Source: Thermoplasmata archaeon (GTDB taxonomy: Archaea > Thermoplasmatota > Thermoplasmata > Halarchaeoplasmatales > Halarchaeoplasmataceae). Taken from it: a stretch of 10,697 bases of DNA. This document shows, piece after piece, positions 5,706 through 10,697 of this stretch. Made by a program: the position numbers and the translations under genes. Below the pieces are notes generated by a model, which made no database searches, was not told where the DNA came from, and saw only the letters and a program-made list of their open reading frames with translations. Where the stretch lies: assembly GCA_019594025.1 (NCBI GenBank), contig JAFDUB010000056.1, positions 1 through 10,697 on the forward strand. Reading direction: 5' to 3'. Every line of letters starts with the position of its first letter. Position 1 is the first letter of the stretch.

Positions 5706-7295
5706 ATGCTAACAGGGATACTCTATGCGCTTCTGCTTATCGGAGGTTTCATCGTAGTCTTCGCTGTACTTGACAAAAAGGGGTTACTGGAAAAGCACAA
5801 TTTGGAATTATCCGGGCCTCTGCTGATGTGGAAAACCGAGAAAGGTAAAAAACTCATAGAGCGGATTGCACAAAAAAAGGGTTTTTGGACGTCCTATGGA
5901 AATGTGGGTATCGTGATATTAGGAGTGTGTATGGTGGCGATTCTTTACCTCGTAGTCTGGTCCGCATATTTGGCATCGAGTATTCCTGCTGAACGTGCAC
6001 CTAGCCCTAGACTGATAATCGGTATCCCAGGAGTTAATCCATTGATACCGGTTTGGTACGGTATATTGGGATTGGCGGTAGCCATAATCGTACACGAATT
6101 CTCCCACGGAATACTAGCAAGGGTGGCAGATATTAAAGTCAAAACACTAGGTTTGGTTTTCCTAGTAGTACCCATCGGAGCCTTCGTAGAACCCGACGAA
6201 GATGAGATGAATGAGCTACCCAAGCTTAAAAGAGACCGTATTTATTCAGTGGGTCCGACTACCAACATCTTACTGGCCCTCGTATGTGTTTTACTGTTTA
6301 CCTCGGTGTTTATGGGTGCGGTAGCTCCTAGAGAGAACGGTGTGATAGTGAACGGAATAGTTTCGGGTTCACCGGCTCACCTTGTAGGAGTTTCATGGGG
6401 AGAGATGATTATAGAAATCGATGGAGAAAGGATCGAAAGTCTTGAGGGGTTCTATACTCTAGATGTGGAACCCGGTGGGTATGTAGATGTACGAACTTTA
6501 AAAAAGGAAGAAGAACAAACTCACCAAACATATTCGGGAATAGTTGTGGCCAATACTCTCGATGATTATCCAGCAGATGAGGCCGGGTTGGAGACCGGTG
6601 ATGTGTTGATAAGTTTGAACAATGAAACTATCAGAAACCTTGATGACTTTCAATCTCTGCTAGACAACACATCTGCGGGTCAAGAGATAACCATAGTTTA
6701 CCATCGGTGGGACAACGAAGAGAGGTATGAGGAACATTATGTTAATTTAACACTTGCTGACAAGTATGAAGGTTATGCAGAACACTATCCCCACGAGAAC
6801 CGTGAAGAGTACAAAGGACAGGGTTATCTTGGAGTTGGCACCTCGTACATGGGATTATCGGTATGGGATTCTGAATTCGTACCTCGCTTGTTAGGCTCTC
6901 CATTGGAAGGGAGTAGAGGGGTTGGCGGGTATATGCAGTCCGGTCTTTTGTTCATTTCACTTCCTTTTCTGGGCCTTTCACCACTACCCTCGGAAATCAC
7001 CGCATTATACGAAGTGACCGGACCCGTGGGGGTGTTACCTTCGTCGGTATTCTGGGTAATCGCCAATTCATTATACTGGGTATTCTGGCTGAATCTGATG
7101 GTAGGATTGTTCAACGCACTCCCTGCAGTTCCCCTTGACGGTGGTTACGTATTCAAAGACGGCCTATCTGCGGTAGTTGAAAAAACCGGCTTAAGCTCTA
7201 AAACAGGAGAGAAGGTGGTTAACGGAGTGGTTTATATGATGGCACTGATTATCCTGGGTCTAATAATGTGGCAGCTTGTAGGTCCCAGGCTCTAA
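5706..7295 (+). CDS. Site-2 protease family (M50) intramembrane metalloprotease with two PDZ domains
   Basis: A zinc protease that cuts substrates within the membrane, typically releasing membrane-bound regulators or clearing remnants. The 529-residue protein has an N-terminal membrane segment (about 4-22), others near 66-90 and 112-163, and the catalytic HEFSH (130-134) with Glu131. A further segment is at about 184-206, and the closing helices carry FNALPAVPLDGGY (469-481), where Asp478 is the third zinc ligand. Between the catalytic helices are two PDZ-like units: about 212-265 (SGSPAHLVGVSWGEMIIEID) and about 276-350 (YPADEAGLETGDVLISLNN). PDZ domains in this family gate substrate access. 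An in-frame TTG precedes the ATG by one codon, but TATA spacing favours the ATG. The stop overlaps that of the convergent KaiC-like gene. The substrate is unknown. Confidence 0.93.
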   Translation: MLTGILYALLLIGGFIVVFAVLDKKGLLEKHNLELSGPLLMWKTEKGKKLIERIAQKKGFWTSYGNVGIVILGVCMVAILYLVVWSAYLASSIPAERAPSPRLIIGIPGVNPLIPVWYGILGLAVAIIVHEFSHGILARVADIKVKTLGLVFLVVPIGAFVEPDEDEMNELPKLKRDRIYSVGPTTNILLALVCVLLFTSVFMGAVAPRENGVIVNGIVSGSPAHLVGVSWGEMIIEIDGERIESLEGFYTLDVEPGGYVDVRTLKKEEEQTHQTYSGIVVANTLDDYPADEAGLETGDVLISLNNETIRNLDDFQSLLDNTSAGQEITIVYHRWDNEERYEEHYVNLTLADKYEGYAEHYPHENREEYKGQGYLGVGTSYMGLSVWDSEFVPRLLGSPLEGSRGVGGYMQSGLLFISLPFLGLSPLPSEITALYEVTGPVGVLPSSVFWVIANSLYWVFWLNLMVGLFNALPAVPLDGGYVFKDGLSAVVEKTGLSSKTGEKVVNGVVYMMALIILGLIMWQLVGPRL

Positions 7296-7996
7296 CCACG
7301 CACCAATTCAAAACTATCAACGTATAGTAAAGGAAAATAATCACGAGAATGGTTAGTTCTCCTCATCTTCATCACACTCAGATAGAGATTAACGTTGTTT
7401 CCTTCTCGTCTCAGTTCTAAATGGATGATACCGTCGGTAAGAAACCCTTCTCCCGAGTCGGTAAAGCGCACTTTGTTGTAGGGCATCTCATATATCAAAA
7501 AAGTAGTCACTTCTAGATTACGGAGCCACGCGAAGAACTTGAATAATTCTTTACGAGGATTGTCCATTTCAGCCATTGTTTCTAGGACCGCCATGGAGTC
7601 GATTACCAAGAACTCATTTTCTAAGTTCCGCCGTAGGTTACGAACATATATTTTGAATACTTCCATCCAACCGTGTCTATCCAGTTCTGCCAACCGATTT
7701 CGGATCAGACCTATATCCAATATGCTCAGATTTTTTGAAACCCTGGTCCAATCCATGCCTAGACCTTCCATGCCCCTGAGTAAACTATCCCGGCTCTCCT
7801 CTAAAGATATGTATACTCCCTTCTTACCGTCTTCAAGGGCGTTGTGGTAAAGTATGTAATATCCTAAACTCGATTTCATGGTCCCTGGAGAACCTGCAAG
7901 AAGAACGATGCTGTTTCGTGGTATGCCGCCTTGAAGAACTGCATCCAATCCTTTCACGTACGTTTTTATCCTATCGTTTTGGCCTTTTGGTGACAT
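7292..7996 (-). CDS. KaiC/RadA-like RecA-superfamily ATPase
   Basis: A single-domain RecA-fold ATPase of 234 residues in the archaeal KaiC-like group (COG0467 type). Visible parts are GLDAVLQGGIPRNSIVLLAG (16-35), the Walker A loop GSPGTMKSS (35-43), the paired glutamates in SLEES (64-68), Walker B FLVID (129-133), FLTDGIIHLEL (185-195) and the KaiC-type end VMKMRRTNHSRDYFPL (208-223). The Walker A loop has Met where KaiC has Gly (GTGK), while the key Lys41 and Ser42 remain. Many archaeal members are uncharacterised, some linked to signalling or motility. No such partner lies nearby here. The start is well supported: GAGGAGG sits 5 nt ahead of the ATG. It runs opposite to the protease gene and overlaps its end by 4 bases. 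The fold is certain; its partner or role is not. Confidence 0.88.
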   Translation of the reverse strand: MSPKGQNDRIKTYVKGLDAVLQGGIPRNSIVLLAGSPGTMKSSLGYYILYHNALEDGKKGVYISLEESRDSLLRGMEGLGMDWTRVSKNLSILDIGLIRNRLAELDRHGWMEVFKIYVRNLRRNLENEFLVIDSMAVLETMAEMDNPRKELFKFFAWLRNLEVTTFLIYEMPYNKVRFTDSGEGFLTDGIIHLELRREGNNVNLYLSVMKMRRTNHSRDYFPLLYVDSFELVRG

Positions 7997-8001
7997 AAAA
8001 G

Positions 8002-8008
8002 CCTCCTC
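8002..8008 (-). promoter_or_regulatory. Strong Shine-Dalgarno site of the KaiC-like gene
   Basis: GAGGAGG on the minus strand lies 5 nt before the ATG at 7996. With the TATA-like box at 8035-8042 this implies a short leader of about 17 nt, in contrast to the leaderless neighbours. Confidence 0.75.
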
Positions 8009-8034
8009 GTATTATTACCGTTATCTATTCACCG

Positions 8035-8042
8035 GTTTATAA
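8035..8042 (-). promoter_or_regulatory. TATA-like box for the KaiC-like gene
   Basis: TTATAAAC on the minus strand is centred about 43 nt from the ATG. Transcription would start near 8013, leaving room for the Shine-Dalgarno site at 8002-8008. It lies in the 105-bp divergent region shared with the NAD(P)H-hydrate repair gene. Confidence 0.5.
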
Positions 8043-8071
8043 CTATATTGCTAAATATAGTTTCCAAAACA

Positions 8072-8078
8072 GATATTA
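8072..8078 (+). promoter_or_regulatory. TATA-like box for the nnr gene
   Basis: GATATTA is centred 27 nt upstream of the ATG at 8102, with no good Shine-Dalgarno sequence between. A leaderless transcript is the simplest reading. Other A+T-rich stretches nearby (8051-8060, 8088-8093) make the exact box uncertain. Confidence 0.35.
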
Positions 8079-8101
8079 CAAGGTAGTTAAATAACCTATC
8101 T

Positions 8102-9484
8102 ATGATTCCTTTCACCGAAGTAGCGGTCATAGATAGGAACTCGGAGTACCGAGGAATGCCTCCGCTGAAGCTGATGGAGAATGCCGGAAAAGCACTAGCT
8201 GAAGAGTTGAAGGAGAGGTTTGAAAAGGATAAATTTTTGTTCGTATGCGGGACAGGTAACAACGGTGGTGACGCTTACGCTGCCGCACGTTATCTTCAAA
8301 AAGAAGATGTTATAATGTACTTGATAAAGGGGCGGGAGGAAGTTAGGTCAGAAATTGCTCGTCAAAATCTGGATAGGTTAAGGTGTGAAGTGATAGGTAA
8401 ATTCGATTGGAGTGAAGCGGAAAATTTTGTTATAATAGAGGGGATGCTGGGTACCGGTATCTCCGGAAAGGTGAGAGAACCATATAGAAGCGTAATTCAA
8501 AGAATAAACGAATGCGATTCATCGGTGGTATCCATCGACGTCCCCAGCGGGTTAGGAGCGGACTTGGCTGTTAAACCGGATATAACGGTAACATTCCATG
8601 ATGTCAAGGAAGGTATGAACACCGACAACTGCGGAGAGATCGTGATCAGGGATATAGGTGTGCCGGAAGAAGCGGTTAAATATACGGGGCCGGGTGAGAT
8701 GCTTCTGTACCCCTTCCCAAAAAAATCGTCCCATAAAGGACAGAACGGTAGATTACTTGTTATCGGTGGAGGTCCGTACACCGGGGCACCGGCTTTGGTA
8801 GCCAGAGCAGCCTATCGTACAGGTGCTGACCAGGTACATCTAGCAGTGCCATCTAGAGTGGCTTCGATAATAGCCGGTTTCGACCCACATTTTATCGTAC
8901 ATCCGTTGAAAGGAGAGAATCTGTTGCCGAACCACGTGGAGAAGGTACTGGAACTTGCCGAGGAATGTGATGCGGTCGTGATCGGACCGGGGATGGGCAG
9001 GGACGACGCTACCATGGAATCTGTGCAGATGCTAATAGAGAACATAACTATTCCAAAAGTCATCGACGCCGATGCTCTGACGGCGGTAGGGAGCGCATCT
9101 ATCGCCGGCGAGGCGGTGTTAACGCCTCATAAAGCAGAATTTCGCAGTATAACCGGAGGAGATGACGTATCGACCGAGGTTGCCGACAAATTTGCGGCTG
9201 AGAGAGGCGTATCTTTGATCTTGAAGGGTGAGATCGACTATGTGACCGACGGTAGTAGATCTAAACACAACGATTTTGGGTCACCGACCATGACCGTTGG
9301 GGGAACCGGTGATACACTTGCAGGTGTTGTAGGAGCTCTTCTTTCTAAAGGAATGAGTGCATTCGACGCCGCCAGGTTAGGAGTATATATCACCTGCAGA
9401 GCGGGAGAACTAGCTTCTGAAGAATACGGATGGGGTACCTTACCGGGAGATATACAGGAATATATACCAAAAGTTATCGATTGA
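8102..9484 (+). CDS. nnr: Bifunctional NAD(P)H-hydrate repair enzyme (epimerase + ADP/ATP-dependent dehydratase)
   Basis: This enzyme repairs NAD(P)H damaged by hydration. The N-terminal epimerase (YjeF_N type, about 1-205) interconverts R and S hydrates, and the C-terminal ribokinase-like dehydratase (about 206-460) converts the S form back to NAD(P)H at the cost of a nucleotide. Epimerase motifs are MENAGKALAEEL (25-36), CGTGNNGGDAYAAARYL (49-65), LGTG (116-119) and IDVPSGL (145-151). Dehydratase motifs are SHKGQNGRLLVIGGG (210-224), YTGAPALVARAA (226-237), IGPGMG (294-299), DADAL (322-326), TPHKAEF (341-347) and GGTGDTLAGVVGALL (400-414). The 460 residues are slightly short of the roughly 500 usual for fused forms, but both halves are complete. 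The start matches the family N-terminus. It is divergent from the KaiC-like gene. The assignment is secure. Confidence 0.96.
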   Translation: MIPFTEVAVIDRNSEYRGMPPLKLMENAGKALAEELKERFEKDKFLFVCGTGNNGGDAYAAARYLQKEDVIMYLIKGREEVRSEIARQNLDRLRCEVIGKFDWSEAENFVIIEGMLGTGISGKVREPYRSVIQRINECDSSVVSIDVPSGLGADLAVKPDITVTFHDVKEGMNTDNCGEIVIRDIGVPEEAVKYTGPGEMLLYPFPKKSSHKGQNGRLLVIGGGPYTGAPALVARAAYRTGADQVHLAVPSRVASIIAGFDPHFIVHPLKGENLLPNHVEKVLELAEECDAVVIGPGMGRDDATMESVQMLIENITIPKVIDADALTAVGSASIAGEAVLTPHKAEFRSITGGDDVSTEVADKFAAERGVSLILKGEIDYVTDGSRSKHNDFGSPTMTVGGTGDTLAGVVGALLSKGMSAFDAARLGVYITCRAGELASEEYGWGTLPGDIQEYIPKVID

Positions 9485-9510
9485 AGGCATGAAATCACAG
9501 AACCCAAAAA

Positions 9511-9518
9511 GTTTATTA
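9511..9518 (+). promoter_or_regulatory. TATA-like box for the ABC transporter operon
   Basis: GTTTATTA lies in the 62-bp gap after the nnr gene. Its centre is about 32 nt before the ATG at 9547 and about 17 nt before the ATG at 9532. Normal archaeal spacing (about 25-27 nt to the transcript start) therefore favours 9547 with a very short leader. Confidence 0.4.
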
Positions 9519-9546
9519 CATTTGCTTCGTGATGCAAGTGTTGATA

Positions 9547-10485
9547 ATGGTAATCAAAGTACAAGATTTGAGAAAGGAATTCAACGGCACCACCGCTTTA
9601 GACGGCATATCCTTTAAAGTGAAAACGGGAGAGGTATTTGGTCTTCTAGGTCCAAACGGTGCAGGTAAAACCACTACGGTTAAAATCATGTCCACTATGC
9701 TGCTCCCGGATGACGGGGAGGTAAATATCGATGGCTACGACGTGGTGAAGCAGCCTCAAAAAGTGAGGGCTATGGTGGATATAATAACGGCACGAGATAA
9801 GTTCTACAGGAGGCTCACCGCTTATCAGAACATGAGCTTCTTTTCGCGATTGTACGGGGTTTACGATTGGAAAAATAAGATGGAGGATTACGGTGAAAGG
9901 TTGGGGCTGGAGAAGAAGGACTACGAAAAAAGATTGGCGGATTACTCCACCGGGATGAGACAGAAGTTGAACCTGGTTCGTAATCTTATCAGGGACACTC
10001 CTATATTGTTTTTAGACGAACCGACCTTGGGTCTGGATCCCGTTTCAAGCAGAAAATTCAGATCTCTCTTAAAAGATATCATGGGTCGGGAAGAGAAAAC
10101 AGTGATATTCACCAGCCACAACATGTTCGAGGTTGAGGAATTGTGTGAAAGGATAGCCATACTCAACAAAGGTCGGATAACGTCCGTGGGCAAACCTGGT
10201 GAGCTGAAGAAACGAATATTCCCGAAAAGACTCGTGGAGTTTACTATGACGGGTGACGATCCATTAACTCTGAGTGATGAAGCGATAGATCACATAGAGA
10301 AGAAAGGCAACAAAGTTCGCGTTTATCTTGAGGACGGTAGTAGGATTCATGAAGTAATAGAAAAGATAGTGAAGAACGTAAGAGTATCCGACCTGTCGGT
10401 TAAGGAGCCTACACTTGAAGAAGCTTTCATCAGACACACCGAAGAGGATGAAAAGGATCAGGAGGAGGCCACATCATGGATGTGA
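9547..10485 (+). CDS. ABC transporter ATP-binding protein (DrrA/NatA-like, ABC-2 type)
   Basis: This is the ATPase of an ABC-2 exporter; it powers a separate membrane permease. The 312-residue protein has Walker A GPNGAGKTT (35-43), the signature YSTGMRQK (133-140) in place of LSGGQ, Walker B ILFLDEP (153-159), the D-loop GLDP (162-165) and the switch His191 in TSHNMFEVEEL. The Q-loop region reads ITARDKFYRRLTAYQNM (80-96) without the usual Gln, a variant I know from related ATPases with an FYWRLT-like segment. A C-terminal extension (about 225-312) ends in the EPTLEEAF motif (287-294) common in drug, lantibiotic and Na+ exporters. In-frame GTG 9529 and ATG 9532 are other starts. I chose the ATG at 9547 from TATA spacing and the usual N-terminus. 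The permease gene overlaps its end by 10 bases. The substrate cannot be told. Confidence 0.92.
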   Translation: MVIKVQDLRKEFNGTTALDGISFKVKTGEVFGLLGPNGAGKTTTVKIMSTMLLPDDGEVNIDGYDVVKQPQKVRAMVDIITARDKFYRRLTAYQNMSFFSRLYGVYDWKNKMEDYGERLGLEKKDYEKRLADYSTGMRQKLNLVRNLIRDTPILFLDEPTLGLDPVSSRKFRSLLKDIMGREEKTVIFTSHNMFEVEELCERIAILNKGRITSVGKPGELKKRIFPKRLVEFTMTGDDPLTLSDEAIDHIEKKGNKVRVYLEDGSRIHEVIEKIVKNVRVSDLSVKEPTLEEAFIRHTEEDEKDQEEATSWM

Positions 10486-10509
10486 AGGAGTACTTTACTA
10501 TACTATGGG
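10390..10509 (+). repeat. Left arm of a 120-bp perfect inverted repeat
   Basis: Every base pairs with 10578-10697: base x matches the complement of base 21087 minus x. The arm covers the last 31 codons of the ABC ATPase gene, its stop, and the first 11 codons of the permease. This is the genuine copy, as it is continuous with the upstream gene. Confidence 0.97.
10461..10468 (+). promoter_or_regulatory. Shine-Dalgarno site of the ABC permease
   Basis: GGAGGAGG inside the end of the ATPase gene lies 7 nt before the permease ATG at 10476. It shows that the downstream permease is translated from the same mRNA. Confidence 0.75.
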
Positions 10510-10529
10510 GTAAAGAAGCATGGCGATGA
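10476..10529 (+). pseudogene. ABC-2 permease start, broken by a chimeric junction
   Basis: The ATG at 10476 opens the transporter permease, overlapping the ATPase stop by 10 nt. Eleven codons (MDVKEYFTILW) are authentic. After base 10509 the reading continues as GKEAWR and stops at a TGA (10527-10529). The sequence after 10509 is the reverse complement of the permease's own downstream part, so the break is an artefact of an inverted join and not a decayed gene. See the minus-strand copy for the true continuation. Confidence 0.85.
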
Positions 10530-10611
10530 AGTTTAGTTTGTAAGACCACCGCCTCTGCCAGTCCCTGACCACGAAGGCCCATAGTATAGTAAAGTACTCC
10601 TTCACATCCAT
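10507..10611 (-). CDS. ABC-2 permease N-terminus, true reading on the inverted copy (partial)
   Basis: From the ATG at 10611 the frame reads MDVKEYFTILW and then continues as AFVVRDWQRRWSYKLNF followed by IAMLLYP, about 35 codons. After that it enters the left arm in antisense and meets a TAG (10498-10500). A short amphipathic, Arg/Trp-rich stretch followed by the start of a hydrophobic helix is what ABC-2 type permeases show at their N-terminus. It therefore gives the real continuation of the gene that is broken on the plus strand. The same GGAGGAGG ribosome binding site precedes it. The product is the membrane partner of the adjacent ATPase; the substrate is unknown. The final Pro codon lies in the possible microhomology and is less certain. 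Confidence 0.75.
10510..10577 (-). other. 68-nt spacer: inverted permease coding sequence at a chimera junction
   Basis: On the minus strand this spacer encodes 22 full permease codons plus part of another, in frame with the ATG at 10611. On the plus strand it makes no sense and holds an immediate stop. The strand switch lies at about 10509/10510. The GGG at 10507-10509 may be microhomology shared by both sides. Confidence 0.85.
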
Positions 10612-10697
10612 GATGTGGCCTCCTCCTGATCCTTTTCATCCTCTTCGGTGTGTCTGATGAAAGCTTCTTCAAGTGTAGGCTCCTTAACCGACAGGTC
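10578..10697 (-). repeat. Right arm of the 120-bp perfect inverted repeat (artefactual copy)
   Basis: This is the exact reverse complement of 10390-10509 and runs to the window edge. There is no mismatch over 120 bases, so the copies have not diverged, as expected of a very recent or in-vitro event. Confidence 0.97.
10602..10697 (-). pseudogene. Duplicate C-terminal fragment of the ABC ATPase
   Basis: The minus strand repeats residues 282-312 and the stop codon of the ABC ATPase, entering from the right edge. It is part of the inverted copy and should not be counted as a second transporter gene. Confidence 0.9.

Noticed and set aside
9786..9837. Missing Q-loop glutamine in the ABC ATPase as a sign of an inactive protein
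   Set aside because: Related ABC-2 ATPases with an FYWRLT-like segment also lack it, and the Walker A, signature, Walker B and switch His are all intact.
10430..10672. An 80-residue minus-strand reading frame across the inverted repeat
   Set aside because: It is an out-of-frame reading of the duplicated ATPase/permease segment and crosses the chimeric junction.
10390..10697. The large palindrome as an invertible DNA switch, a terminator or a mobile-element end
   Set aside because: It lies within coding sequence of an ABC operon, has no recombinase or transposase nearby, is perfect over 120 bases, and the inverted strand restores the permease frame. An amplification or assembly artefact explains all of this.
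1..10697. A hidden defence island, CRISPR array, tRNA or integrated element
   Set aside because: No repeated spacers, transposase, integrase, phage proteins or cloverleaf-like segments were seen. All gaps between genes are well under 300 bases and are accounted for by promoters.

Overview
The window is archaeal. It carries an archaeal FtsY, prefoldin alpha and ribosomal protein L18Ae/LX in the gene order seen in many archaea. It also has TATA-like boxes about 23-30 nt ahead of many start codons, with several probably leaderless genes. A small protein at 502-948 looks like the DUF6015 family, which I associate with Thermoplasmata, so a Thermoplasmatota-type euryarchaeon is my best guess (inference). 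I see no tRNA or rRNA gene, CRISPR array, transposase, integrase or phage gene. This is an ordinary, densely packed chromosomal segment.

Layout. From the left edge to 3719 all genes lie on the minus strand: a peptide methionine sulfoxide reductase (msrA) cut off by the window edge, the DUF6015-like gene, and an operon read right to left as rpl18a - pfdA - ftsY - PIN-domain gene. A divergent promoter region (3720-3844) separates this operon from a plus-strand run: a macro-domain protein, an MgtC/DUF4010 membrane protein and a site-2 (M50) protease with two PDZ domains. A KaiC/RadA-like ATPase on the minus strand overlaps the protease gene tail to tail. A second divergent promoter region (7997-8101) leads to the bifunctional NAD(P)H-hydrate repair enzyme, then to the ATPase of an ABC transporter and the first codons of its permease.

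The last 308 bases are not normal genome. A perfect 120-bp inverted repeat (10390-10509 and 10578-10697) surrounds a 68-nt spacer. On the plus strand the permease breaks after 11 codons. On the minus strand the same permease start continues sensibly for another 23 codons through the spacer. This is the signature of a fold-back chimera, as produced by multiple-displacement amplification of single cells, and not a biological palindrome. The last real plus-strand base is about 10509, and the reverse complement of the spacer gives the next 68 bases of the true sequence.

Functionally, the rpl18a-pfdA-ftsY cluster joins translation, co-translational folding and membrane targeting. The other genes are housekeeping and stress functions: oxidised-methionine repair, ADP-ribose handling, intramembrane proteolysis, repair of damaged NAD(P)H and export. 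I found no convincing new multi-gene system. The most useful points are the assembly artefact, the leaderless versus Shine-Dalgarno split among the genes, the PIN protein with unassigned flanks translated just behind ftsY, and a macro domain lacking the usual MacroD aspartate.
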